From assembly GCA_039801085.1 (NCBI GenBank), contig JBDRTY010000001.1, forward strand, positions 757,538 through 821,537: a DNA stretch of 64,000 bases, read 5' to 3'. Both the position numbers and the translations under genes were made by a program. Positions 26,021 through 34,502 of this stretch are shown here, one piece after another. The notes under the pieces are model-generated. The model ran no database searches. It saw only the letters and a program-made list of their open reading frames with translations, and was not told the origin of the DNA. This stretch comes from a candidate division WOR-3 bacterium (GTDB lineage Bacteria; Hydrothermota; Tepidihabitantia; Tepidihabitantales; Tepidihabitantaceae). The first letter of the stretch is position 1. Every line of letters starts with the position of its first letter.

Positions 26021-27747
26021 GGGAGGGTTCGTTTTGTGAAATAATAGCGAACGAGTTCGCCTACTATCGGAGCTGCAACGGCACCGCCATGTCCGGCATT
26101 TTCAATGATAACCGCAATAGCAATTTCGGGATTATCAGCGGGAGCATAACCGACAAACCACGCGTGGTCAGGATTAGGTGGATTCTGAGCGGTGCCGGTT
26201 TTCCCGGCGATCGTAATTTCCTGTAGCTGGGCTGCCTGACCCGTACCATATTCAACTACACGGGTAAGTGCATTCTTTATCCAGTTAAGATTAGTCTGAT
26301 TTATTTCAACTTCGAATCGCTGCGGTTTGTTAATTAGAATTGTCCGGCCAGCTGATTCAATCTTTGCTACCAGATATGGTCGAAAGTAGAATCCACCATT
26401 GGCGAAACACGAGTATAATTGAGTTAGCTGTAATGCGGTTACAAGGACTTCTCCTTGCCCGATACAGTAATTTAGCATGAACCCTTGCGTCCATTTATTT
26501 TTTCCGTAACGCCGATCCAGAAAATCATGGTCAGGAATATTCCCGGCGTTTTCCCCAGGAATGTCAATGTTCGTATATTTGCCTAGACCAAACTTGTGAC
26601 AAAATTCCGCCAGCGTATCAACTTTAATTTTTGTTCCCAGCTGGTAGAAAAAAACATTACATGACTGCTCTATTGCACCAATTAAATTCAATCTGCCATG
26701 AGCAGACCAGCATTTGAATTTACGATTACCATATTGAAAGATACCATTGCAGGGGAGAAGTTGAGTGTGCGGAGTAATCAGGTGTTTCTCTAATGCTAAC
26801 AGAGCAACAAGGGGCTTAAATGTACTGCCCGGGGGATAAGCTGAGGAAATGGCGCGATTATAGAATGGTTTTGATTTATTGGATATCAAGGCATTCCATT
26901 GTAAAGGATCAAGTGGAGCAAGAAATATGTTGGGATCAAAATCGGGGAACGAAACAAGACAAAGAATTTCTCCGGTATTGATTGCGATTGCAACTACAGC
27001 TGCGCGCTCGTACTTGCTTATCAAGTTATATGCAGTCTGCTGAAGGTTGTGGTCAATTGTCAGGTAGATATCTTTTCCGGGAAGATAGGGTTCGGGTCTT
27101 TTTTCCGTAAGCGGTCCAATTTCCCGCCCCCGGGCGTCCACTTCGACATACTTGTAGCCATCGCGTCCACGCAGGAATCTTTCATAACAAACTTCGATTC
27201 CGGTCTTACCTATATAATCGAGAAGACGATAGGAGGAATCACGTGAAAGTTCTTCTTCAGTTATCTCGCCGACATAACCAATGACATGTGAATACAAATT
27301 GCGAAAAGGATAATTACGGATGTGGTCTACTCTAACGATAACTCCCGGAAGACGAAAATTGTTTTCTTCGATTTTGGCAATTACATCGAAAGATACATTC
27401 CGCAAGATATCGATCGGAGCTGGAACTTCTGAGACCGGTTGAAGGCGACGTAGCAATTCGTTTTGCGGCCTGTTAAGCAATATGCTCAGTAATGCTAGGG
27501 CGCTGTCATTAGTTTCTGTAGGGATGATTGCTATGGTCCAAGTGGGACGAGTGTCGGCAAGCAATATACCATTACGATCGAAAATTCTCCCCCGGGGTGC
27601 GGGTACGACAATTTTTCTTATACGGTTACGGTCGCTTAGACGGGCATAGCGTTTTCCCTGAACAATTTGAAGTTGGATGAGTCTTGCTCCGAGAATCAGT
27701 AGGAGAGTTGTTAAGATAAAGCAGAGTCGCTTCAGGCGATCTTTCAT
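26017..27747 (-). CDS. mrdA: Penicillin-binding protein 2 (elongasome transpeptidase)
   Basis: 576 residues: one N-terminal membrane anchor (about 8-24), a PBP dimerisation domain starting PAPRGRIFDRNGILLADTRPTW, and a transpeptidase domain. Catalytic motifs are SxxK in PPGSTFKPL (about residue 309), SxN in IEQSCNVFFY, and KTG in IAGKTGTAQNPP. It cross-links new peptidoglycan in complex with RodA, MreC and MreD. It overlaps mreD upstream and rodA downstream by 4 nt each, so translation of the three is coupled. Confidence 0.95.
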   Translation of the reverse strand: MKDRLKRLCFILTTLLLILGARLIQLQIVQGKRYARLSDRNRIRKIVVPAPRGRIFDRNGILLADTRPTWTIAIIPTETNDSALALLSILLNRPQNELLRRLQPVSEVPAPIDILRNVSFDVIAKIEENNFRLPGVIVRVDHIRNYPFRNLYSHVIGYVGEITEEELSRDSSYRLLDYIGKTGIEVCYERFLRGRDGYKYVEVDARGREIGPLTEKRPEPYLPGKDIYLTIDHNLQQTAYNLISKYERAAVVAIAINTGEILCLVSFPDFDPNIFLAPLDPLQWNALISNKSKPFYNRAISSAYPPGSTFKPLVALLALEKHLITPHTQLLPCNGIFQYGNRKFKCWSAHGRLNLIGAIEQSCNVFFYQLGTKIKVDTLAEFCHKFGLGKYTNIDIPGENAGNIPDHDFLDRRYGKNKWTQGFMLNYCIGQGEVLVTALQLTQLYSCFANGGFYFRPYLVAKIESAGRTILINKPQRFEVEINQTNLNWIKNALTRVVEYGTGQAAQLQEITIAGKTGTAQNPPNPDHAWFVGYAPADNPEIAIAVIIENAGHGGAVAAPIVGELVRYYFTKRTLP

Positions 27748-28178
27748 TTATTTTGGGAAAAAAGTTTATTCATGATTCTCTCTACAGGCAAACTGAAGGA
27801 TAAGGTCAAGAGAGTGGTAATAAGAAGAGAGGAAAGTGATAATGGCATCCCGTTAATAAGAAGAAAAGCGTTTTTAATTATAATTCCCACAAGAGCAAAA
27901 AAAATTGGTTGCCAAAGACTTCGATAAAAGAAGTTTCGCATTATATTTACGAAATAACCGATGATACTGAGGCTGAGCATATTGACCCCGAGTTTATAGG
28001 GTACGATGAGGTCGAAACAAAGCCCGATCAGAAAACCCGCAAGTGTCGACGTAACTTTATCATTATAAAGAGCTAACGTTATAAGTATTAATAGAGATAA
28101 GTCCGGTCCCCCCAATAATATGGCAGTTTGAACGATAAATGAGCAGTATAATAGCAGAATCATGAATAATCGGCGCAT
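27744..28178 (-). CDS. mreD: Rod-shape-determining protein MreD
   Basis: A small (144 residues) very hydrophobic protein with about five membrane helices: FMILLLYCSFIVQTAILLG, LSLLILITLALYN, LAGFLIGLCFDLIVPYKLGVNMLSLSIIGYFVN and so on. The CFDLIVPYKLGVNML segment matches the MreD pattern of an aspartate followed by a Gly-containing helix. Its identity rests on these features and on its place between mreC and the PBP2 gene. It is a scaffold of the elongation complex in the inner membrane. Confidence 0.88.
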   Translation of the reverse strand: MRRLFMILLLYCSFIVQTAILLGGPDLSLLILITLALYNDKVTSTLAGFLIGLCFDLIVPYKLGVNMLSLSIIGYFVNIMRNFFYRSLWQPIFFALVGIIIKNAFLLINGMPLSLSSLLITTLLTLSFSLPVERIMNKLFSQNK

Positions 28179-28184
28179 GATGAA

Positions 28185-29006
28185 CTATTCTGGCAAGTTA
28201 AGTTCAAAAGGTAAGCTTTCCAATGATGAATTAGTATCTGGTGAATAGGGATTATGGACAATGATGTAAATATTTTCGACTCTCGAGAGCGTAACAAACG
28301 GTTTGACAAATACTTTTTTAAACACATCTTGCACAGCGGGGGTTTCAATTACAATCCCAATTTTCAGACCTTTTGGGAATATGCCTCCCAATCCGGAAGA
28401 AAGAATAGTGTCTCCGATTTTAAAATCGGCATTGGGATTTACATAATCAAGAACCAATAGGTCCTCATTATTATATTTTGGTCTGCAGATGGCTAATTCA
28501 CCACTACGGCTATTAAGTACTGCTATTCTAAAACCGGGTTCAAGGATTGTCTGAACAAGTGATTGGTGGGGAGAAACTGCAATAATGCGCCCGACTATTC
28601 CTTCAGGAGTGATGGCAGTCGCTCCGATTTGAATTTTATGTACAGTACCCCGGTTAAGCAATAGAAACCTTTTGAGAGTATTCATATCTCGGGCAATGAC
28701 CTGGGAGGAAAGTAAATTAGTGTTGCCTAATGATAAGGTGGAAGTGTCATTTCTAGTAGATTTAAGTCGAGCGTTTTCTACAGCAAGCTCGCAGGCAATT
28801 TGGGTCAGTCGTTGAGTTAGATTTCGGTTTGCGGCAATGAATGTTTTGAGAAACGATATTGCGCGATTGGGAAGCAGAAGTGTTTCAGTCAGTGGATGGG
28901 TAAGCTTTAGTTTGGAGGTTGGGGGAATAAAATTGACGAGCAGTGCAAGAATAATTATCCCCAATGAGATACGGTCATATTTTGAAACAGCTGCTTTATA
29001 GGGCAT
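28185..29006 (-). CDS. mreC: Cell-shape-determining protein MreC
   Basis: 273 residues with one N-terminal membrane helix (about 10-27), a short coiled coil (about 45-85), and two beta-domains. Typical MreC elements are VIARDMNTLKRFLLLNRGTVHKIQIGATAITPEGIVGRI, HQSLVQTILEPGFRIAVLNSRSG and GDTILSSGLGGIFPKGLKIGIV. MreC links MreB filaments to PBP2 in the periplasm. It follows mreB by 27 nt and precedes mreD by 6 nt. Confidence 0.93.
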   Translation of the reverse strand: MPYKAAVSKYDRISLGIIILALLVNFIPPTSKLKLTHPLTETLLLPNRAISFLKTFIAANRNLTQRLTQIACELAVENARLKSTRNDTSTLSLGNTNLLSSQVIARDMNTLKRFLLLNRGTVHKIQIGATAITPEGIVGRIIAVSPHQSLVQTILEPGFRIAVLNSRSGELAICRPKYNNEDLLVLDYVNPNADFKIGDTILSSGLGGIFPKGLKIGIVIETPAVQDVFKKVFVKPFVTLSRVENIYIIVHNPYSPDTNSSLESLPFELNLPE

Positions 29007-29033
29007 TGCCGGTTTGCAAAAGCACAGTGTAAA

Positions 29034-30077
29034 TTATTTAGAGCGCAGGATCAATTTTTCATGAAGTCCGATATTTTCCAGAATCCTGCCGGCACCCCGT
29101 ACTACACTTTCAATGGGATTTTCGGCAACATATACTGGCAGATTAGTTTCTTCTTTGATCAATAAGTCCAGCCCCCTCAAGAGGGATCCCCCGCCGCACA
29201 TGTATATGCCACGGTCAACAATATCAGCAGCGAGCTCAGGCGGTGTTTTTTCTAGCGCCAATCGCACAGCATCTATAATAAGAGATACCGGTTCCTCCAA
29301 GGATTCACGGACCTTTGTAGATGTAATCCTAATCGTTTTGGGAATACCAGAAACAAGATCCCGGCCTTTAACTTCCATATTTTCCTCTGTACCTGTTGCA
29401 TAAGCAGAGCCAATGGTTATTTTTATACTTTCAGCTGTTTGCTCACCAATAATAAGATTATAATTCTTTTTAATGTAGTTTATAATTGCCTCATCCATTT
29501 CATCACCGGCAACGCGTATTGATGCAGCATTTACCACTCCGCTTAATGCTACAACTGCGATTTCTGTAGTACCTCCACCAATATCGACAATCATATTGCC
29601 AGTTGGAGCGTCTACTGGTAAACCGGCGCCAATTGCTGCTGCAATCGGTTCTGAAACCATATAAATTTCTCTAGCACCCGAAGCTTCGATAGAATCGCGT
29701 ACAGCCCGTTTTTCAACTTCGGTTATCCCTGATGGCACGCAGACGATTACCCGTGGTCGGACAAAGAGTTTCTTTCTTTGAACCATACTGATGAATGACT
29801 TCAGCATGATTTCTACCATGCTAAAGTCTGCAATTACTCCATCTTTCATCGGTCTTACTGCCCTTATACCTTCTGGTGTTCGGCCAAGCATTCGTTTGGC
29901 TTCAGTTCCAACGGCAACTACCTCATGAGTCACTTCATCAACTGCCACTATAGATGGTTCACGAAGTGCTATCCCTTTGCCTCGAACATATATTAAGGTT
30001 GATGAAGTTCCCAAGTCGATGGCGATGTCATTTACAAACCTTTCGGTAATATTCTGAATGATCGAATTTAGAATCAT
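29034..30077 (-). CDS. mreB: Rod-shape-determining actin homologue MreB
   Basis: Actin-fold ATPase that forms membrane-bound filaments guiding wall synthesis. Motifs: IAIDLGTSSTLIYVRGKGI (phosphate 1), VCVPSGITEVEKRAV, SEPIAAAIGAGLPVDAPTGNMIVDIGGGTTEIAVV (phosphate 2) and GIYMCGGGSLLRGLD (adenosine). ATG 30077 (347 residues) is chosen because a TTGACT/TATTCT promoter ends 6 nt before it; the ATG at 30083 and the TTG at 30101 lie at or upstream of that -10 box. It heads the mreBCD-mrdA-rodA-rlmN operon. Confidence 0.95.
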   Translation of the reverse strand: MILNSIIQNITERFVNDIAIDLGTSSTLIYVRGKGIALREPSIVAVDEVTHEVVAVGTEAKRMLGRTPEGIRAVRPMKDGVIADFSMVEIMLKSFISMVQRKKLFVRPRVIVCVPSGITEVEKRAVRDSIEASGAREIYMVSEPIAAAIGAGLPVDAPTGNMIVDIGGGTTEIAVVALSGVVNAASIRVAGDEMDEAIINYIKKNYNLIIGEQTAESIKITIGSAYATGTEENMEVKGRDLVSGIPKTIRITSTKVRESLEEPVSLIIDAVRLALEKTPPELAADIVDRGIYMCGGGSLLRGLDLLIKEETNLPVYVAENPIESVVRGAGRILENIGLHEKLILRSK

Positions 30078-30083
30078 TTTCAT

Positions 30084-30112
30084 AGAATAATCCCAAATCA
30101 AACAAAAGTCAA
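30084..30112 (-). promoter_or_regulatory. Predicted leaderless promoter of the mreB operon
   Basis: On the minus strand TTGACT occupies 30112-30107 and TATTCT 30089-30084, with a 17-nt spacer. The -10 box ends 6 nt before ATG 30077, so transcription should begin at or next to the start codon. The -10 box has four of six matches, so the call leans on the perfect spacing and on similar promoters elsewhere. Confidence 0.5.
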
Positions 30113-30237
30113 GTTTAGAATGTATTTTTGCGCTGCATACGGCAGAATATATCAGTGTAAAGTGAATTTTTTCAATTAGTTATATTATTACCCGAACAGG
30201 AATCTTTAAGTGTCTGTAAACTGTGGCAAATTGGTGC

Positions 30238-30265
30238 TTGACCGTCGATAAATTAATGCTATATT
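30238..30265 (+). promoter_or_regulatory. Predicted promoter of purM, nearly leaderless
   Basis: TTGACC at 30238-30243, 16-nt spacer, TATATT at 30260-30265 (an overlapping TATTAT at 30262-30267 is also possible). The ATG of purM is at 30276, leaving at most about 4 nt of leader and no ribosome site. No purine riboswitch-like structure is present between promoter and start. Confidence 0.6.
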
Positions 30266-30275
30266 ATATTATTCT

Positions 30276-31274
30276 ATGCTTTATCGTGACGCCGGCGTGG
30301 ACGTAACTAGGATGCAGCAGGTTAAACAGTGTATTGCCCATATGGTCACTTCTACCTTTTCCCCATATGTAGTTTCGGAGATCGGGCATTTCGCGTCACT
30401 TTGCAGGTTGCCTAAAATGGAAAACCCGCTGGTAGTTGCAAGCTGTGATGGAGTAGGGACGAAGTTATTAATCGCTAAAATGATGCGTAAGTTTGATACA
30501 GTAGGTGTGGATCTTGTAAATCACTGTGTTAACGATATTCTAACTTTGGGAGCTAAGCCACTTTTCTTTCTTGATTACATTGCTCACGCTGATTTATCCA
30601 ATGAGCAAATCGCTCTCATTGTCAAGGGAGTGGTTCGCGGATGTAAATATAATGATTGTGCTCTAGTCGGTGGAGAAACTGCGATGATGCCTGATGTTTA
30701 CAAAACTGGTGATTTTGACTTGGTGGGGTTTATTGTCGGTGTCGTTGAACAGAATTCGGTTATTGATGCTAACCGGTTAAAACCTGGTGATCTGGTTATA
30801 GGGCTTCCTTCTTCCGGCCTCCATACAAACGGTTATTCACTGGTCAGAAAGATTTTTTTCCAACAACATAAATTTACGCTGAATTCCCGGCTAAAAGGGT
30901 TAAAAAAGTCACTTGGAGAGGAACTTTTGCGTCCGCATCGTTCATATTATAAAAAAGTTTACCCCCTGTTAGGAGAAATTAAGGCGATTGCTCATATAAC
31001 AGGGGGCGGGTTTTATGAGAATATCCAGCGACTTTTACCCCCAGAACGGTCCTGCGTTATTAAGAAATCTGCTTGGCCAGTACCCCGGCTTTTTCGTTAT
31101 ATACAGATGCTCGGAAGTATTCCGGATACAGAGATGTTCCGTACCTTTAACATGGGTATTGGGATGGTAATTTTTGTTGAACCATCCAGACTTGATAAAA
31201 TAATGTCTACAATCGGGCGAGTCTACATCATTGGTAAGATTGTAAGAGGTAATTTTGGCGTAGAACTTATTTAA
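30276..31274 (+). CDS. purM: Phosphoribosylformylglycinamidine cyclo-ligase (AIR synthetase)
   Basis: ATP-dependent closure of FGAM to aminoimidazole ribonucleotide, step five of purine synthesis, in the cytosol. The start MLYRDAGVDV matches the family N-terminus. Diagnostic motifs: VVASCDGVGTKLLIA, GVDLVNHCVNDILTLGAKPLFFLDYIA, ALVGGETAMMPDVY, GLPSSGLHTNGYSLVRK, HITGGGFYENI and FNMGIGM. 332 residues is a normal length. It stands alone as a plus-strand unit between divergent mreB and convergent xerC/D, with 30 nt to the latter's end. Confidence 0.95.
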   Translation: MLYRDAGVDVTRMQQVKQCIAHMVTSTFSPYVVSEIGHFASLCRLPKMENPLVVASCDGVGTKLLIAKMMRKFDTVGVDLVNHCVNDILTLGAKPLFFLDYIAHADLSNEQIALIVKGVVRGCKYNDCALVGGETAMMPDVYKTGDFDLVGFIVGVVEQNSVIDANRLKPGDLVIGLPSSGLHTNGYSLVRKIFFQQHKFTLNSRLKGLKKSLGEELLRPHRSYYKKVYPLLGEIKAIAHITGGGFYENIQRLLPPERSCVIKKSAWPVPRLFRYIQMLGSIPDTEMFRTFNMGIGMVIFVEPSRLDKIMSTIGRVYIIGKIVRGNFGVELI

Positions 31275-31304
31275 CGATGAGGTGAGTGCAAATTTTATCC
31301 CATG

Positions 31305-32231
31305 CTAACCGCGAGGATGAAAGGTTTTATATACATCTTGCAGATAAGAAGTATCAATGTGAGTATAAACTTGCGTGGTTGCGATATTAGCATGACCGAG
31401 CATCTCTTGGACCGCTCTCAGGTCAGCACCTCCTTCCAAGAGATGAGTTGCAAAAGAATGACGAAGGGTATGGGGTGTGATACGTTTAGAAAATCCAGCG
31501 AGTCGAACACAAATTCCCAAAATCTTCCAAATACCCATTCGACTTAGCTTTCCTCCCCGATGGTTAACAAAAAGATATGGTGATGGCGATTTATTATTAG
31601 ACCGGCGTCGGAATATCAAATAATCTTTCACAGCTCTTAATGCGTGTTTCCCCAAGGGGACAATACGTTCTTTAGATCTTTTGCCGATAATGCGCACAAA
31701 TCTTTCGTTGAAATTAATATCACTTAATGTAAGGTTTGATAGTTCCGATACGCGCAAGCCTGCTCCATAAGCAATTTCCAGTAGCGCTTTTGCACGCGTC
31801 GATGCAAAACGGTCGGGTATTTTCTCCGTTGATTTAATTAAGTGGTTAATTTCCATCTGTGTCAACACAGTTGGTAAACGTCTTGTCTGTCTTGGTGTTT
31901 TCAAGCTCTCTATTCCCGGAACAGTTATATTGTATTCTTGTTCAATAAAATTACATAACATTCTGAGTGATATTAGCTTGCGCGCGATAGTTGTTTTCGC
32001 AAGGCCCAATTCGGTAAGCTTCTGAATAAACTGCCGTATTAGTTCGGTTTTCATGAGTGTAGGTTTTTCATCTAGCTGGGGATAGAAACATAGAAATTGT
32101 TTGCAGTCGTTAAGATAACTTATTACAGACAGATGAGTTAGTCCACGTTCAGCAAGTAAATAATGTGAAAATTGTTCCAGTAGCCGGGAGTGCTCAATTA
32201 AATAGCCGAGCTTAGAATTTTTCGAGAACAT
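31305..32231 (-). CDS. Tyrosine recombinase XerC/XerD family
   Basis: 308 residues. An N-terminal SAM-like DNA-binding domain (about 15-100) is followed by the catalytic domain with the full set: Arg in GAGLRVSELSNL, Lys in GKRSKERIVPLG, His-x-x-Arg in TPHTLRHSFATHLLEGGADL, His in LGHANIATTQ and the nucleophilic Tyr in VYTHID. Length and absence of extra domains fit the XerC/D chromosome-dimer resolvase rather than an integrase; which of the two cannot be decided. The start overlaps the nadB 3' end by 20 nt. No phage or integron genes are nearby. Confidence 0.9.
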   Translation of the reverse strand: MFSKNSKLGYLIEHSRLLEQFSHYLLAERGLTHLSVISYLNDCKQFLCFYPQLDEKPTLMKTELIRQFIQKLTELGLAKTTIARKLISLRMLCNFIEQEYNITVPGIESLKTPRQTRRLPTVLTQMEINHLIKSTEKIPDRFASTRAKALLEIAYGAGLRVSELSNLTLSDINFNERFVRIIGKRSKERIVPLGKHALRAVKDYLIFRRRSNNKSPSPYLFVNHRGGKLSRMGIWKILGICVRLAGFSKRITPHTLRHSFATHLLEGGADLRAVQEMLGHANIATTQVYTHIDTSYLQDVYKTFHPRG

Positions 32232-33831
32232 TGAATTTATTTACTGAAATAACAGTATCAAGTTCAAACTTTTCATCTGGAAACGGATGATCTTGATTGT
32301 AATGCAGTCCGCGTGATTCTTTGCGTATTTGAGAGCAAATAACTATCAGTTGTGCGACGATAAGCATATTTTGCATTTCCATCACGGGCACCGAATTACA
32401 ACGTGCGATGATAGGAATTTCGTCTTTCAATCGATTTAATTCGCAAAGAGCGGTATTCAATCCTGCATCTGATCGTATTATGCCGGCATATTGCCACATT
32501 ATGTTTCGCAAACGGTTAGCCAGTGTGAGCAAGGTCTGATCTGATATCTCAACAATACGCTTGGGTCTCAGATTATAACTTAACTGCGGCGCTTTAGGTT
32601 TATTTACTGGTGGATATTTCTCAGTCGCGCTTATCGCAGCTCGTTCGGCGAATACTAAAGCTTCCAAGAGCGAATTTGATGCTAGTCGGTTCGCACCATG
32701 CAATCCAGTACATGCGCATTCCCCTGCGCAAAACAATCGGTTAATTGAACTTTCGCCCCAGGAATTAACTGCTATTCCGCCACACACATAATGAGCGGCT
32801 GGAACTACTGGTATGGGCGTTTTGGCAATATCAATACCAAGTTTCATGCAGGTTTCATAGATATTAGGAAATCTCTCGACCAAACGCTCACGAGATATCA
32901 TAGTACAATCAAGTAAGACGAATTCATCGCCTCGGCGAAGCATTTCTGCAGCAATGGCTCTTGCGACAATGTCTCGCGGGGCTAATGGGCCGTCAGGATG
33001 ATAGGCACTCATGAATTCTCGTCCGTCACGGGTCTTTAATAATGCCCCCTCTCCTCGTACTGCTTCAGATATTAAAAAAACGCGGTCATTAAGTTTGTGG
33101 CCATAAAGAGCTGTGGGGTGAAACTGTATAAATTCCATGTTGGCTATTAAAGCCCCCGCACGATAAGCTATGGCAATTCCGTCGCCGGTAGCGATTGCAG
33201 GATTAGTAGTGTGGCGATATACTTGTCCCACACCACCAGTAGCCAATAAGCATGCATTTGCCTTGATTTTTTTCAACCGGCCTGTCGATTTTTCTAATAT
33301 AAGCGCACCCGCGCAATTACCATCCTGATCTAACAAAATGTCAACTGTGAAATGTTCTTCTAGGGTATGGATGGTACTCATTGAGCGAACTGCTGCTAAC
33401 AGTCCTTTTTCAATTGCCTGCCCTGTTGCGTCTTGGGCATGGACGATCCTTCGTCGGCGATGCCCCCCCTCCCGTCCGAGATCAAATTTTTTTTGCCCGG
33501 TAGCATCGATTTTGATGGAAAATTCAATTCCTAAATTCCATAATTCATTAACAAGTCTCGGTCCCGCAGATGTTACAATTTCAACGATATCTGGGTGCGC
33601 AAGTCCTGCGCCTGTTCGTATCGTGTCTTCGTAGTGGAGTCGAGGGGAATCATCTTCAGCAATTGCTGCAGCGATCCCGCCCTGAGCATAATTTGTATTC
33701 GATTCGGCACTATCCTTCTTAGTAACGATGAGAACCTCACCGAACTTACCTGCCTTCCAAGCAAACCAGAGGCCTGCTATACCAGAACCTATAACTAGGT
33801 AATCAACTGATAGTTCTTCATCGGCTCTCAT
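32212..33831 (-). CDS. nadB: L-aspartate oxidase
   Basis: FAD enzyme that oxidises L-aspartate to iminoaspartate, the first step of de novo NAD synthesis. The N-terminal VDYLVIGSGIAGLWFA is the Rossmann FAD motif. The substrate and flavin regions NTNYAQGGIAAAI, REGGHRRRRIVHAQDATGQ, ATGGVGQVYRHTTNPAIATGDG, EFIQFHPTALY and CTGLHGANRLASNSLLEALVFAERAA are intact. 539 residues is typical. It starts 1 nt after the preceding gene's stop. NadA and NadC are not in the window. Confidence 0.95.
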   Translation of the reverse strand: MRADEELSVDYLVIGSGIAGLWFAWKAGKFGEVLIVTKKDSAESNTNYAQGGIAAAIAEDDSPRLHYEDTIRTGAGLAHPDIVEIVTSAGPRLVNELWNLGIEFSIKIDATGQKKFDLGREGGHRRRRIVHAQDATGQAIEKGLLAAVRSMSTIHTLEEHFTVDILLDQDGNCAGALILEKSTGRLKKIKANACLLATGGVGQVYRHTTNPAIATGDGIAIAYRAGALIANMEFIQFHPTALYGHKLNDRVFLISEAVRGEGALLKTRDGREFMSAYHPDGPLAPRDIVARAIAAEMLRRGDEFVLLDCTMISRERLVERFPNIYETCMKLGIDIAKTPIPVVPAAHYVCGGIAVNSWGESSINRLFCAGECACTGLHGANRLASNSLLEALVFAERAAISATEKYPPVNKPKAPQLSYNLRPKRIVEISDQTLLTLANRLRNIMWQYAGIIRSDAGLNTALCELNRLKDEIPIIARCNSVPVMEMQNMLIVAQLIVICSQIRKESRGLHYNQDHPFPDEKFELDTVISVNKFNVLEKF

Positions 33832-33832
33832 G

Positions 33833-34489
33833 TTAAAAGTGATAGTTTAACTGCATGCCCAAACACGAAGGAGTGGGGGTAATGTCAATTCTTCGGCTTA
33901 AGTGTGTTTCGGGTAAAAAGAATATGCAATCAATGAAACTGATTATTCGGTTAAGAACAAGTGCGCTAACTAAAAAACTGGCAGCCATGCCGGCGTTTCT
34001 TGCTGATTTCCTGGTTTTCCAGAACGAAAAGATCCTGATCGAATCGGATTGCCATTTCCATTCCCAATGACCATAATAAGCATGACTTTGGAAGTACCGT
34101 CTTTGGGCATCAGGATCGTCGGGGTATAACTCCCGGGCTTCTTTTTTGATGCTTTCATTGTATTCCGATGAACTATTATACCGTTCGAGTGCCCGGTAAT
34201 ATCGCGGATCTTTAGTGGAGATGTTTGCACCTGCATATTGACTGGCAATAAGTAATGCATCTTGTTCGCGATTGGTCCGGTACCATGATAAAGTTGCCCA
34301 ACCTGTCCACAAAATGCCGTCAAGCCACACCATAATTTCCCCGCGTTTTCTTGCATCGGTAAACAATTGTCCACTGCCCGGAAGAAGGGCTGATGCTACA
34401 ATAGCAACTCTTCGACTTGATGGTTTGATTTCGGTCTGATAGGCAGGTGTTGGGATCATTGGCATGGACAGTGACAGAAGAAAAAACAT
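33833..34489 (-). CDS. DUF5683-like membrane protein
   Basis: 218 residues with a GGGAGGAG ribosome site just upstream. The N-terminus is hydrophobic, followed by VAIVASALLPGSGQLFTDARKRGEIM, the pattern of DUF5683-like envelope proteins (LPGxGQ with a downstream membrane helix GILWTGWATLSWY). The middle (about 85-140) is charged and tyrosine-rich, then another membrane helix follows (AGMAASFLVSALVLNRIISFIDCI). Function unknown. It sits between a secreted repeat protein and nadB in a tightly packed minus-strand series. Confidence 0.6.
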   Translation of the reverse strand: MFFLLSLSMPMIPTPAYQTEIKPSSRRVAIVASALLPGSGQLFTDARKRGEIMVWLDGILWTGWATLSWYRTNREQDALLIASQYAGANISTKDPRYYRALERYNSSSEYNESIKKEARELYPDDPDAQRRYFQSHAYYGHWEWKWQSDSIRIFSFWKTRKSARNAGMAASFLVSALVLNRIISFIDCIFFLPETHLSRRIDITPTPSCLGMQLNYHF

Positions 34490-34502
34490 TTCTCCTCCCT
34501 TG

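Noticed and set aside
30078-30101. Longer mreB starts at TTG 30101 or ATG 30083
   Set aside because: They overlap or directly abut the predicted -10 box; ATG 30077 has the 6-nt spacing seen at ugd and lptF. The 30083 start cannot be fully excluded.
31305-32231. The tyrosine recombinase as an integrase of a mobile element
   Set aside because: It has XerC/D length and layout, overlaps nadB, and no attachment repeats or phage genes are seen; the nearby tRNAs are 8 kb away.
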